Source of the DNA: JAXGPP01 sp040766885
GTDB lineage: Bacteria; Planctomycetota; Planctomycetia; Pirellulales; Thermoguttaceae
NCBI GenBank assembly: GCA_040766885.1
Contig: JAXGPP010000001.1
Coordinates: 434,001-498,000 of the forward strand
Direction of reading: 5' to 3'
DNA: 64,000 nucleotides
Shown: piece after piece, positions 16,246 through 25,628 of the stretch
Layout of the letters: every line of letters begins with the position of its first letter
Numbering within the stretch: position 1 is the stretch's first letter
Notes under the pieces: generated by a model
Seen by the model: only the letters and a program-made list of their open reading frames with translations
Database searches by the model: none
What the model was told of the DNA's origin: nothing
Made by a program: the position numbers and the translations under genes

Positions 16246-17879
16246 TTTCCCTCGGTCGGGCCGATGGCGAACAGATGGCTCCGCGTGGCGATGTAGAGCG
16301 TATCGCCGATGGCTGCCGGCGAGCCGTAGACCGAGTTGCCCATGTTGTTTTCGGCCAGCAGGTTCAGCTCGCGCGCCAGTTCAAACACGGCGACCTCGCC
16401 GTCTTCGTCGCCAAGGTAGATCTTGTCGTCGGCGATCAGCGGCGAGCCCCAGATGGTGGCCAGCATGTCGTACGCCCAGAAAGGCCGGCCGGTCTGGACA
16501 TCGAGACAGTGCACCATGCCGGCGAAATCTCCCACGACGAGCATCCCATCGCGAATGGCGACCATTCCGAGTGTGCGGTGCATCGTCTCCTCGAACTCGA
16601 GCTTGCCGTCGCCGTCAATGTCGTGCCCGCGATAGTGCCAGACGGCGGCCGAATTGGGATTGGCCACCACCTTCTCGCCCGATTTCTCGTCGACCGCCTG
16701 CACGCGTCGCGGGGCAACCGGCCGGCCTTCCCGATCGACCACCAGTTCAGCGCTCACGTCGCCGCGCTTGGTGGGATCGATGCACCACAGGTCGCCCTGA
16801 CCCTCACCCGCTTCGGGATCTTCACCCGTAGCAATGTAGACTCGCCCCTGATGAATCACCGGGGTGGCGATCAGCGTGTTGCGGTCGCCGCCACCGCCGT
16901 CTTCCCAGACCGCCTTCTTGGGATTGCAGTCGAATTTCCACAGCAGTGTCGGCTTGCCGCCGGCGCCTGGCTCGGCCAGGAAGCTGTAGAGCCAGCCATC
17001 GCCGCCGGGAAAGACCGCCTGGCGGACGCCGCCCAGTTCGCCGACCGCGGGCGAGCCCCACTGGCCATGCAGGATGTTTTCACCGGGTGAATTGTCGGCC
17101 CAAATGAGTTCACCCGTGTTTTTGTCGAGCGCAATGAAGCTCGGCGCGTCGGGAGCGGGAATGGTCTCGTGTTGGCCGTCGATCCCGTTCGCCGTGAGCA
17201 CCATGAGCAGATCGCCCGCTGTGGTGACCGAGCAGCTTGCCATGTTGTGCTGGATTGTGCCCAGCTTCTTCATCATGTCGAACGACCAGATCACGTCGGC
17301 TTCGTTCCGGGCAGCCGATTCCTCGGCGGTGAAGGGGCCGTCGTTCTTGCCGTCGTGAAATCCTTCCACGTCGAGGCAGGCCACCACGCCCCGATTGTCG
17401 ACGATCCAGAGCCGCTTCCCTTCCACCAGCGGATTGGCGCAGATGCCCTGCTTTGGCCAATCGATGTCGCTCCCCGCTTCGAGCTTGGGGCTCGAATACT
17501 GCCAGAGGAAGCGGCCGTCGGACTGGCTGAACGCCAGGAGGCAGCCCAAATCGACCGACGATGGAAAACGCTCGAGATAGCCTGCTTCGTTATTCGTGGC
17601 GCAGAAAACCTTGCCCCCCGCCACGACCGGGCTGCCGTAGCTCTCGCTCCCGAGTCGGGCCACCCAGCGAATGTTCTTGGCGGATGAGCTGTCCCACTCG
17701 TCCGTCTTTCGATCGAACTCGCCGACCTCCCATTCGGCCGGCAGGGGGCCGGATTGGGCCACGTTGTTGCGCAGCGATGAACCACCCCACTGGGGCCAAT
17801 CGGCGGCGGTCAGGCGGCTGACCGTTGCGGTTTGCAGGATCGTGATGAACGCCAGCGAGCAGATGGTGAGCCTGATCAT
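16242..17879 (-). CDS. Exported PQQ-like beta-propeller protein
   Basis: 545 residues from the ATG at 17879; a GTG at 17894 in frame is possible and neither has a good ribosome site. Signal peptide: MIRLTICSLAFITILQTATV. The mature protein begins DWPQWGGSSLRNN, the usual opening of this planctomycete family (WPQ(W/F)xG). Several blades end in the tryptophan-docking pattern (SQSDGRFLWQYSS, DKNTGELIWADNS, DVQTGRPFWAYDM). Related enzymes are quinoprotein dehydrogenases, but the family at large mostly lacks cofactor data. It is convergent with the GH5-like gene and upstream of nothing on its own strand, so its role is not given by context. An extracellular binding or scaffold function is as likely as catalysis. 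Confidence 0.8.
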   Translation of the reverse strand: MIRLTICSLAFITILQTATVSRLTAADWPQWGGSSLRNNVAQSGPLPAEWEVGEFDRKTDEWDSSSAKNIRWVARLGSESYGSPVVAGGKVFCATNNEAGYLERFPSSVDLGCLLAFSQSDGRFLWQYSSPKLEAGSDIDWPKQGICANPLVEGKRLWIVDNRGVVACLDVEGFHDGKNDGPFTAEESAARNEADVIWSFDMMKKLGTIQHNMASCSVTTAGDLLMVLTANGIDGQHETIPAPDAPSFIALDKNTGELIWADNSPGENILHGQWGSPAVGELGGVRQAVFPGGDGWLYSFLAEPGAGGKPTLLWKFDCNPKKAVWEDGGGGDRNTLIATPVIHQGRVYIATGEDPEAGEGQGDLWCIDPTKRGDVSAELVVDREGRPVAPRRVQAVDEKSGEKVVANPNSAAVWHYRGHDIDGDGKLEFEETMHRTLGMVAIRDGMLVVGDFAGMVHCLDVQTGRPFWAYDMLATIWGSPLIADDKIYLGDEDGEVAVFELARELNLLAENNMGNSVYGSPAAIGDTLYIATRSHLFAIGPTEGK

Positions 17880-17975
17880 GAGCAGAAGAAACACTCTGAC
17901 GTGGGTGCGTATGGGTGAGGGTGGGAGCGGTTACGTAGACCGCACAGTCTCGCGAAACGGCAGGGTTTGCCAGGG

Positions 17976-18350
17976 CTACCCCGTGGTCTCGTCGACCACG
18001 AACTCATCGGCGGGATCGAACTTGGGCAGGACGACGATCAGCACCTTCATATTTCCCACGGCGCGGTGCACCACGCCCGGCGGAATCACGACGCACACGC
18101 CCGGTTTGACGGGGATGAGTTCGTCGTCAAGCTGCATCTTCGCATCGGGCCCACACTCAAGTATGTAGTACGTCTCGGTAAGGCGCCGGTGGTAGTGCGC
18201 CCGCGCCGCGGCGGAGATCTCCGTGCGGTGGATGGTGCCGGGAAAATCTGCGACGTCGACCAACGCTCGGCGAGCGGTTCCGCACGGGCACGCGACGCCG
18301 GCAATCCGGTCGAAATCGACGAGGTGGTACCGTCGACTGGTCTGGCTCAT
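17976..18350 (-). CDS. Cupin-domain protein
   Basis: 124 residues, ATG at 18350. It has the two cupin motifs: ARAHYHRRLTETYYILECG (motif 1, with the metal-binding histidines and glutamate) and GVCVVIPPGVVHRAVGN (motif 2, with the final histidine). A single small beta-barrel without signal peptide, so cytoplasmic. Single-domain cupins serve as isomerases, dioxygenases or sugar-binding sensors. It precedes the PQQ-like propeller gene by about 100 bases on the same strand and might be co-transcribed with it. No substrate can be given. Confidence 0.8.
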   Translation of the reverse strand: MSQTSRRYHLVDFDRIAGVACPCGTARRALVDVADFPGTIHRTEISAAARAHYHRRLTETYYILECGPDAKMQLDDELIPVKPGVCVVIPPGVVHRAVGNMKVLIVVLPKFDPADEFVVDETTG

Positions 18351-19047
18351 TGCGATCGGGGCTCGATGGGGGAGCGGGGCATGGCCGGCAGGACTTCAAC
18401 CCGGCGGGCTTCGGGAGGGCGTTCCGATTGTACTCGGCCCGCCGGTGGCAGACCACCGCCGGGCGCCACACAGAGAGCCTCGAAAAGGTCTGGCCGTGGG
18501 GGCAGCCTCGTGCTTCCCGCCGAAAGGTTACCCCGCTCCGTCTGCGGAGGGAAACCGCATGGCGACTTTTCCGATCAGGCAAACACTGCGGTCGAATGGT
18601 CCCGGCAGTCGTCCCGCAAAGTCAACGCATATCAGCCAGTCGCCACGCACGGCAATGTCTTCGTAGAAGGAGCGATAAATCCTTTCGCGAAAAAAACTTG
18701 CGTGCATTCAAGCGCCTTTTGCGGACGGGCCGATACCAGACGTGACCCTTGACGCAAAGCGCGTGCTGAGGTGGCACGATCAAGGGGCGCCAGTCAGCCG
18801 CACCGGGAGTATTATCGAGCCAAGGAGTGGTTCGACGGCCCTGGCGCAAGACCTCGTAAGGGCTGGGAGTGCCGACCCACCTCCCCCGCCTGAATGTTGG
18901 ATCATCCCTCAGTCGGTTCTATCCCATGGGAGAACCCACGCCAGGGACGCGGGACGACGATGCGAAAGTACGCATGAGATGCTACCCGATCTGACTTCGA
19001 CGGCGGGTGGAGAGCGACCCAGTACCCTGTATAGGAGTGCTTGCTCA
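18351..19047. other. Long upstream region of the Cys-rich gene
   Basis: About 700 bases between divergent genes. No coding sequence is convincing. TTGACG at 18748-18753 could be a -35 box but lacks a matching -10 box. TATAGG at 19030-19035 lies just ahead of the Shine-Dalgarno site. The length suggests complex regulation or a lost gene. Confidence 0.35.
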
Positions 19048-19830
19048 ATGAAATCCCAGATGTATTTCGGTGCGCTCATTGTGAGCGTGGCCCTCTGTGG
19101 CCAAGGGTTCGGTGGCACGTGCGGCCCCGAAGCCTGCGCGCCGGCCGCCGCCTGTGCTCCTTGCGATGCCTGTTGCGCCCCGGGGTGCGACCTGTTCGCG
19201 GGTCTCAAGGGACTGTTCGCCGTCAATAGCTGCTGCGCTCCGACCGAGTGCTGCGCTCCTGAGGCGTGCTGTGCTCCCGAGCCCTGCGCTCCGGCCTGCG
19301 ACGTCGGCTGCGGCCCGAACATTGTAGATCGCGTTCGTGGTCGTCTGGCCTGTGCCGCTCCGGCAGCCTGCGCTGCTCCGGTCGCCTGCGCCGCTCCGGC
19401 CGCTTGCGAGCCGGCCTGCGAACCGGTTTGCGAACCCGTCTGCGGAACGTGCTGCGATCGCCCGGTCCTCGGCCTGCTGAACAAGCTGTTCGCCCGCAAT
19501 GCCTGCTGTGCGCCGGCTTGTGAGCCAGTCTGCGAACCGGCTTGCGCTCCGGCCTGCGACACCTGCTCGCCGTGCCGACAGCCGCTGTTCCCGCAACTCC
19601 GCGCTCGCCTGGCTTGCGGCATGTGCGCCGCTCCGGCGTGCGGTTGCGATGCGGGCTGCGACACCGGCTGCTCGAGCTGCGGTGCTGACGCTGGCGCTCC
19701 GGTGCCCGCCGACGCTCCGGCTCCGGCCGCCCCGCCGGCCCCGGCTCCTGCCCCGGCTCCGGCTCCGGCCCCAGCCCCGGCTGATCCGTCGGCCATGCTG
19801 CTGCCCAGCGGCAGCTACGCGTTCGACTAA
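19048..19830 (+). CDS. Exported cysteine-rich structural-type protein with internal duplication
   Basis: 260 residues from the ATG at 19048 (AGGAG eleven bases upstream); the frame upstream to 18742 is a random extension. Signal peptide: MKSQMYFGALIVSVALCGQG. By my count it has 41 cysteines, mostly in CAP, CEP and CCAP triplets. Two similar modules follow each other. Each has a short hydrophobic helix (LFAGLKGLFAVNSCC; VLGLLNKLFARNACC), a run of Cys-Xaa-Pro triplets and a second helix (IVDRVRGRLAC; LFPQLRARLAC). The C-terminus is a Pro-Ala tail ending LLPSGSYAFD. Planctomycete cell envelopes are known to contain disulfide-rich protein, and this looks like such a wall or surface component. That link is inference. 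A terminator follows at 19860. Confidence 0.8.
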   Translation: MKSQMYFGALIVSVALCGQGFGGTCGPEACAPAAACAPCDACCAPGCDLFAGLKGLFAVNSCCAPTECCAPEACCAPEPCAPACDVGCGPNIVDRVRGRLACAAPAACAAPVACAAPAACEPACEPVCEPVCGTCCDRPVLGLLNKLFARNACCAPACEPVCEPACAPACDTCSPCRQPLFPQLRARLACGMCAAPACGCDAGCDTGCSSCGADAGAPVPADAPAPAAPPAPAPAPAPAPAPAPADPSAMLLPSGSYAFD

Positions 19831-19859
19831 TGTCTTTCAGAGTTAGGTAGAACACAGGT

Positions 19860-19892
19860 CCGCCCGGGCGCAAGTCCGGGCGGCCTTGTTTC
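19860..19892 (+). terminator. Rho-independent terminator after the Cys-rich gene
   Basis: Stem CCGCCCGG (19860-19867), loop of eight bases, stem CCGGGCGG (19876-19883), followed by CCTTGTTTCTT. It lies 29 bases after the stop codon. Confidence 0.75.
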
Positions 19893-20041
19893 TTGTCCTC
19901 GACGTCTCTGGCGTCCACCGTGGACAGGGGGCCGCGTGACCGTCTGGAGCGTGGCGGTGTGGGTTCATGGTGCACCTCGAGCGGCTATAATCGGCGGGCA
20001 ACCCACCAACTTGCCGGTCCGTGCCGCTTTGGAGCCCCGCC

Positions 20042-23000
20042 ATGAGAATCGCTCTAGCGCTGTCGTTCCGCCCTATCCTGTTCGGCCTGGCGATCGCCGC
20101 CGGGGCCGGAGCCGTTCCGGTCGCGGTCCGGGGCGCCGATGAGCAGCCCTGCACGAACGGATCGTTCGAGCAGCTTGCGCCGAACGGTTTTCCCGCCGAC
20201 TGGGTACCGGTGGGTAAGGCCGCGGAGGTTTCGACCGACGCCCACTCCGGCCAGCGTTCGTTGCGCCTGTTGCGAAATGCCGAAGACGACGGCGTCGAGA
20301 CGGGCGTCAACCGCGCGAATCGCAGGTCAGGTGCGGCCAACGCCACGGGACTCATCGATCGACTGAAGGGGGGCATCGACTTCTGGTACAAGGCGGTGAG
20401 CGCCGACCGAGCGGAGCTCAACGTCTACGTGATTCCGATGACCGAACGACTGGTCGAGTATGCGGCGGGGCGGGCGACGTATACCGTGCCGGCCGAGCAT
20501 GTGGGCGATGGGCAATGGCACCACGCGAGGCTGAAGTACGATTTCACCGGACAGCCGGACGTCCGCTTCGTACACTTCGCCGCACGGATTGTCGGCCGAT
20601 CGGGTGAGTTGTTGCTGGACGACTTCTCTTACGTAGAGCGCGTGGGCGCAGTGCTCCGATTCCGCAAGCCGCGACTGGAAGAAGACCTGCAACAGCCGGG
20701 CCGGCGAGCGACGCTCTATGCCGACGTCGAGAACGTGGGAGACGAGATGGCCCGCGAGTTGTCAGTCTCGTTGAAGCTGCCGTCCGGACTGGAAGCGATT
20801 CTGGTCAAGACGCCGATGGACGAACTCAGCCCCGGTGTGCGGGCGAACGCGGCTTGGATCGTTGAAGGCGCTCGCACGGACAAAGCAGTCGTGTGTCTCG
20901 CGGCGACGGCCCGAGGCGTCCAGTGCACTTCCACGCTCCCCATCGCCGCGAGTCTGGCGATACGCAGCTTCGGCGCCGTGCGGCCGGTAGGGATGGAGGG
21001 GCGACCGTTGCCGATTGAGTGCCTGTTGGAGAACACCGGCAGCGCGATTCTTGTCGGCCCGCAGGTTGAGTTCAGCCTGCCGGACGGACGGCAGACAACC
21101 GTGCTCGAAGACATTCCGCCCGGCCAGACGAAACTGGCGACGGTAGGACTCGTTCCGAGGGAACAGACGCTCGACCAGGAAGTCGCGGTGTCGGTTAGCG
21201 CGGCATCGGTAGTGGAGCCGATTTCCGCCGCGACGAAAGTCGTCGTTGGAGCGGCCGCCGATTTGCCTTTGCCCACAGGTAAGCTTCAGGCGGCGGCGAC
21301 CGACGGCTATGCGATCCTGGAGAATGGGCACGTTCGATTGGCGTTCCGCAACAATCGATTTGGCTTCGGCCCGGCCGAACTGGCGGTGGCGACCGCCCAG
21401 GGTTGGCGGACCGTCGCCTGGCTGCCGCGGCTGAGCCGGCTCGTCTACCGCGGCGCGGATAACCAGCGGCACGACCTCGTGATCACTGCGTCGCGGGTCG
21501 AACGGTTGGATGATCCCATGGGACTCCATTTCCAGTGGTCGGACTCCGCGCGCGACTGTGTCGTGGAAGTGCGATTCACCTTGGGCGAAGGGGAGAAAAC
21601 GATCAAAGTGGAACATCGCCTGCAAGCCGGTCGTCCGCTCGACTTGCTGTCGTTCGAAGGGCCGATGATCTACGCCCTTGACCGGCGAGAAGCCGTTTTT
21701 CCCGGGTTGGAGTGGTTGGTGGGAGATGAATTGTCGTCGAGCGCACTGGACATCGCCGAGGATCATGCCGACCGGATCCGCTACGTCCCGCATCCGAACC
21801 TGGTGACGATTCCTGCCGTCGGAGTGGCTGGTGAAGCGGGCACGGTCGGCCTCATATGGGACGTGCATCAGCGTTGGGACGGGCAACACGATCGGCCGTC
21901 GGCGGTCTTCGCCTCACCTGATCGGTTTGGCCAGCAGCGGTCGCACCTTATGGGGTTGTTCCTGCCTACGGTGCCGGAGTTCGTCGATCCGAACCAGCGC
22001 GAGGCGTCACGGCCGTATCGGCTCGAGCCGAACAAGCCCATCCAATTGCGCTCGCGAATCCTTGCCGACGGGAGGACCTCTGATCCGCTGTCGGCTGTCG
22101 ACGCTTGGGTGGCCGAGCACGGCTTCCCCCAGCCCGCGCCGCTTCCCCGCGGATCATATGAGAAAGAAATCGAGTTCTCGATGCAGGCGTATCTCGACTC
22201 GCTGTGGGTCGCGGAGACCAAGGAGTGGTGGACGACCAAAGGGGGCGGGCCCATGTCGAAAAAGGGCCGACCCACGGCCTTTTTGACGGACTTGCTCGTT
22301 GGCGAGATCCTGAGTCCCGATGTTGAGATTCGCCGGCGGTGTCGAGAGCGAGCTGAGGAGGTCGTCAGCCTGATCGGCGGCGAAGCTCGAGTCGACCATC
22401 AGCGTTTCGGCAGCCGGGCCGATCTCTCGATGGCCCACCCGGGCCAGGCGGCCGCAGTTCTTGCCGCACGCCACCCCGACGGCACCTGGCGATTCGACGC
22501 TGACCTGGTGGGCACCGGGCCCTTTACAGGTATGGACTACCACGAGCTTGGTCCCGACGACGCCGTGGAGCTTGGCACGTGCGCCCGCCGCGCCTACGAA
22601 GTGCTTCGCTATGCGCGGATCGCGGGTGACGCCGAGGCGTACCGGCAGATGGTCCCCACGCTCGAACTGATGGAGCAATTCCGCGTGCCGCGGGCGGCCC
22701 AGGTGTGGGAAGTGCCGGTTCACACACCCGATATCCTGGCCGCGGCGGATGCGGTGGACGCCTATTTGGAAGCATACTGGTTCAGCGGCGACGAGCGCTG
22801 GTTGCGCGATGCGGTTCGCTGGGCCCGCGTCGGGCTGCCGTTCGTCTATCTGTGGGACGATTCCGAGAAACCGTTCCTGGTCGGCAGCAGCATTCCGGTC
22901 TTCGGCGCGACGTGGTACCGCGGCTCATGGTTCGGCCGGCCGGTGCAGTGGAACGGCCTGCGTTACTCGTTTGCACTGCTCAAACTGGCCGAGCACGATG

Positions 23001-23956
23001 CAAGCTATCCCTGGCGGCAGATCGCCGAGACGATCGTCCACAGCGCCCTTTATCAGCAGGAGCCAACGGGTGAGAACGTAGCGCTGTGGCCCGACAACAT
23101 CAACGCGATTACGAGCGAGAAGTGCGCATGGCTCTTCGGGCCGCGGCAGATTCTGAGCAACATCTATCGGCTGATCGGTCGAGATGAGGAGCCGGCGACC
23201 GTGATGGTCGGCAGCGCGCCCGAGCGGCTGCATATCAGTTCCACGGCCCGTTTCGTCTCCACCGATTGGCGCGACGGTCGACTGCGCGTCGAACTGAACA
23301 TTGTTGCGGGAGAGCAGGGAGTGGTGTTGATTTCCAATGTCGCCAGGCCGGACGCCGTCCGCCTGGATGGTCAGCCATTGGAAGAACGCGCGGCGGTGGA
23401 GGAAGGGCCCGAGTCGGGTTGGCGCTATGATGCCGGCTACGGCTATCTGACGGTTCGGGTTGCCCATGACGGGCCGGCGCGTCTGGAAATCGACGGCGCG
23501 GTCAATTGTCAGGTCGAGCGGTTGCCCCAACCTGTGGACCGCATCGAGTTCCAATTCAACGATTCGGCCGAAGGCTGGCAGGCGGCACACCACATTGTCG
23601 ATCTCGCGGTGAACGACGGTCTGCTCGTTGGCACTATCAGCGGCAGCGATCCGTACCTGGTCCGCGGCATGGTCCAGGTACGCGGCGACGATGTGCGAGC
23701 GATCCGCTTGAGGATGCGGGTTTCGACCGGGCAAAGCGCTCAGCTCTTTTGGACCACGCAGTCATCGCCCGGTTTCACCGAGGGCAAGCAGTTCCCGTTC
23801 GCGGTCCAGGCGGACGGGCAGTTTCACGAGTACCGGCTGGAAGTTGGCCGCCATCGGCAATGGTCGGGCCAGCAGATCACCGGGTTGAGGATCGACCCCG
23901 TCGCCGGTCCGCCGTCAGGCGAGTTCGCCATCGACTACGTGGTGGGCGAGTCGTGA
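20042..23956 (+). CDS. Large exported multidomain protein, probable carbohydrate-active
   Basis: 1304 residues from the ATG at 20042, chosen over 20021 because it gives a clean signal peptide (MRIALALSFRPILFGLAIAA). Residues about 35-190 form a CBM-like beta sandwich (CTNGSFEQLAPNGFPADW, ELLLDDFSYVERVG). CARDB/NPCBM-associated-type segments follow (RRATLYADVENVGDEMAREL, LPIECLLENTGSAI). A middle beta-sandwich domain leads to a helical region at about 720-1020 that resembles an (alpha/alpha)6 toroid (ELGTCARRAYEVLRYARIAG, AAADAVDAYLEAYWFSGDER). The C-terminus is another beta sandwich (FQFNDSAEGW, GEFAIDYVVGES). The toroid is typical of polysaccharide lyases and glucuronyl hydrolases, so a lyase-like enzyme is possible, but I cannot assign a family. 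Confidence 0.65.
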   Translation: MRIALALSFRPILFGLAIAAGAGAVPVAVRGADEQPCTNGSFEQLAPNGFPADWVPVGKAAEVSTDAHSGQRSLRLLRNAEDDGVETGVNRANRRSGAANATGLIDRLKGGIDFWYKAVSADRAELNVYVIPMTERLVEYAAGRATYTVPAEHVGDGQWHHARLKYDFTGQPDVRFVHFAARIVGRSGELLLDDFSYVERVGAVLRFRKPRLEEDLQQPGRRATLYADVENVGDEMARELSVSLKLPSGLEAILVKTPMDELSPGVRANAAWIVEGARTDKAVVCLAATARGVQCTSTLPIAASLAIRSFGAVRPVGMEGRPLPIECLLENTGSAILVGPQVEFSLPDGRQTTVLEDIPPGQTKLATVGLVPREQTLDQEVAVSVSAASVVEPISAATKVVVGAAADLPLPTGKLQAAATDGYAILENGHVRLAFRNNRFGFGPAELAVATAQGWRTVAWLPRLSRLVYRGADNQRHDLVITASRVERLDDPMGLHFQWSDSARDCVVEVRFTLGEGEKTIKVEHRLQAGRPLDLLSFEGPMIYALDRREAVFPGLEWLVGDELSSSALDIAEDHADRIRYVPHPNLVTIPAVGVAGEAGTVGLIWDVHQRWDGQHDRPSAVFASPDRFGQQRSHLMGLFLPTVPEFVDPNQREASRPYRLEPNKPIQLRSRILADGRTSDPLSAVDAWVAEHGFPQPAPLPRGSYEKEIEFSMQAYLDSLWVAETKEWWTTKGGGPMSKKGRPTAFLTDLLVGEILSPDVEIRRRCRERAEEVVSLIGGEARVDHQRFGSRADLSMAHPGQAAAVLAARHPDGTWRFDADLVGTGPFTGMDYHELGPDDAVELGTCARRAYEVLRYARIAGDAEAYRQMVPTLELMEQFRVPRAAQVWEVPVHTPDILAAADAVDAYLEAYWFSGDERWLRDAVRWARVGLPFVYLWDDSEKPFLVGSSIPVFGATWYRGSWFGRPVQWNGLRYSFALLKLAEHDASYPWRQIAETIVHSALYQQEPTGENVALWPDNINAITSEKCAWLFGPRQILSNIYRLIGRDEEPATVMVGSAPERLHISSTARFVSTDWRDGRLRVELNIVAGEQGVVLISNVARPDAVRLDGQPLEERAAVEEGPESGWRYDAGYGYLTVRVAHDGPARLEIDGAVNCQVERLPQPVDRIEFQFNDSAEGWQAAHHIVDLAVNDGLLVGTISGSDPYLVRGMVQVRGDDVRAIRLRMRVSTGQSAQLFWTTQSSPGFTEGKQFPFAVQADGQFHEYRLEVGRHRQWSGQQITGLRIDPVAGPPSGEFAIDYVVGES

Positions 23957-23991
23957 GCCGCGTTCCACGGTTGGCGTCAATCGTGAGTGGA

Positions 23992-24807
23992 CTATCGAAG
24001 AGGCAGCAGGATCTCTCCCCGTCCTAGAGTCACGAGGTCGCCGTGGAAGAGTTTCATCTCCGCGGACGCCATTCCGTCGGGCAATGGAAAGCGATGACGG
24101 CCAAGCTCCGAGACCAGGAGCGAAAGAAAAGGCGGGCGGTAACGGCAGGCGTATCGGAACGAGGGCAGGAGACGCGGGGGCTCGCTGCCGAACAACCCGA
24201 TGGTGCCGCGACGCATATTGGCTCCCGGTCGGATGCCGCAGGGGCCCGAGACCAGGAGCGTTCCCGCGATCATGTTCACGCCGGCAAAGTCGCCGGCCCC
24301 ACCCACGGCGATAAGGCCGCGGCGCATCGTGTGGCCTATCTCATTGCCCGTCGTTCCTTCCACGAGGATTGTCCCACCCGTCATGCCGCGTCGGCTGCCG
24401 CGATACGCCGCGCCGACAAGATGTCCGGCGCGGCCGCGGACATGAATCGTGCCGCCATGCAGTTCGCCGCCGACCCAGTCGCCGGCATCGCCTTCCACGA
24501 CGATCGTTCCGGCGGTCATCTCGCTGCCGACATGCCGTCCCGCCGTACCCGTCACGCGTATCTCGCCGCCGTCCATCCGCGCACCGATCCAATGCACGCC
24601 GGCGAGTTCGCCCTGGAACTCGATCCGCTCGTCGGCCGGATCGCCGGAGATCTGGAACAGTTCGCCGAGCGGCACTTTCTCCTTGCCGTGAAACGCTTCC
24701 CAACGCTCTATCTCGGCCAAGGACTTCTCGCGGACGGCCGAGGGAATGAGGCCTTCGACTTCAACGGGGATCGGCGTTCGGGCGGTGTATTTAAGCAGCA
24801 AGGTCAT
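23992..24807 (-). CDS. fhcC: Formylmethanofuran dehydrogenase subunit C (FhcC/FmdC-like)
   Basis: 271 residues from the ATG at 24807; the frame to 24888 adds a histidine/cysteine-rich, unlikely N-terminus. The body is a right-handed parallel beta helix, visible as repeats such as GGEIRVTGTAGRHVGSEM, AGTIVVEGDAGDWVGGEL, GGTIHVRGRAGHLVG and RGLIAVGGAGDFAGVNM. This is the fold of subunit C of formylmethanofuran dehydrogenase and of the bacterial formyltransferase/hydrolase complex Fhc. That complex frees formate in the tetrahydromethanopterin-linked C1 pathway, which is known in Planctomycetota. The partner subunits (A, B, D) and other C1 genes are absent from this window, so this gene is separated from its complex. 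GltB-alpha-like proteins share the fold, but the motif spacing fits FhcC. Confidence 0.8.
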   Translation of the reverse strand: MTLLLKYTARTPIPVEVEGLIPSAVREKSLAEIERWEAFHGKEKVPLGELFQISGDPADERIEFQGELAGVHWIGARMDGGEIRVTGTAGRHVGSEMTAGTIVVEGDAGDWVGGELHGGTIHVRGRAGHLVGAAYRGSRRGMTGGTILVEGTTGNEIGHTMRRGLIAVGGAGDFAGVNMIAGTLLVSGPCGIRPGANMRRGTIGLFGSEPPRLLPSFRYACRYRPPFLSLLVSELGRHRFPLPDGMASAEMKLFHGDLVTLGRGEILLPLR

Positions 24808-24949
24808 GGCTGGGATCCGAGAGTGGTCGGCACTCGCCGCGTGGCGATCGGAGTGGAGGCATCCGCCGCAATGGCCCCCATTCTCCACGGTGGCCGACGG
24901 TCTGCAAGAGTCGGACCAGGCGCAAGTGTCGCCGCGGGACGTCGCCGGC

Positions 24950-25486
24950 CTACTGGAGCACCAGCGCCAAGGCTGCGACCGCGATCATCACGGCGCCCGT
25001 GGCCACTTTAGCGAGAGTGCCGAACAGGCGCCCCCAGAAGGCCGCCTTACCGATTTGCCAACTCTCGCCAATCGCCCGCCCGCCCCCGCGTTCGCCGACG
25101 ATGGCTCCGACCATCGCCCCCAGGCTCGCGAAGAGTAAAGCCGCAACGATCGGCCCAACGATCGGAACGGGTACTCCCACCACCGCGCCGACAATTGCGC
25201 CGATCAGGGAGCCGATCAGAGCCATGGCGGCGCCGCGACGGCTGGCTCCGGCCCGACTGGCGCCGAACATCGCCGCCAACAGTTCGAGCAGTTCTCCCAG
25301 GGCAGCCAACACTGCCAGCACCACCAAGACCGGCCAACCGATGACGGTCGGGCCCTCGGCAGGGGCGAAAAGCACATAGATGGCTGCCGCCAGCAACATC
25401 AACCAGTTGCCTGGCAAGCCGAAGAAGGTTGTCGCCCAGCAGACAACGAGTACAAGAAGCAGGATTACGCCGTAGAAGATGGCCAT
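24950..25486 (-). CDS. DUF456 family membrane protein
   Basis: 178 residues from the ATG at 25486. Nearly the whole chain is hydrophobic: GVILLLVLVVCWATTFFGLP, WPVLVVLAVLAALGELLELL, then two glycine-rich helical hairpins (GSLIGAIVGAVVGVPVPIVG; SLGAMVGAIVGERGGGRAIG) and a last helix. The GLPGNW motif early on and the Gly-zipper hairpins identify DUF456, a family of small inner-membrane proteins of unknown role. It lies about 140 bases upstream of fhcC on the same strand. A link between them is not supported by anything but proximity. Confidence 0.8.
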   Translation of the reverse strand: MAIFYGVILLLVLVVCWATTFFGLPGNWLMLLAAAIYVLFAPAEGPTVIGWPVLVVLAVLAALGELLELLAAMFGASRAGASRRGAAMALIGSLIGAIVGAVVGVPVPIVGPIVAALLFASLGAMVGAIVGERGGGRAIGESWQIGKAAFWGRLFGTLAKVATGAVMIAVAALALVLQ

Positions 25487-25628
25487 CACTGCCCCGCTGG
25501 GCCCCTGCAATCGAGGCACCGCCCGTCGGAGCCTTCGGTCGGCGATTGCATGGGAAGCGAATCCTTGAGCGGCAACTCACGCGGTGAATTCCGGTTGCGC
25601 CGCGCCGCGATCCTCGCCGCTGTAAACG

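Noticed and set aside
18772..18790. TGGCAC as a sigma54 promoter
   Set aside because: No TTGC element follows at the required distance.
18742..19047. Upstream extension of the Cys-rich protein
   Set aside because: The signal peptide begins at 19048 and the extension is not protein-like.
19700..19795. Short tandem repeat of GCTCCGGCC-type units
   Set aside because: It simply encodes the Pro-Ala tail of the Cys-rich protein.
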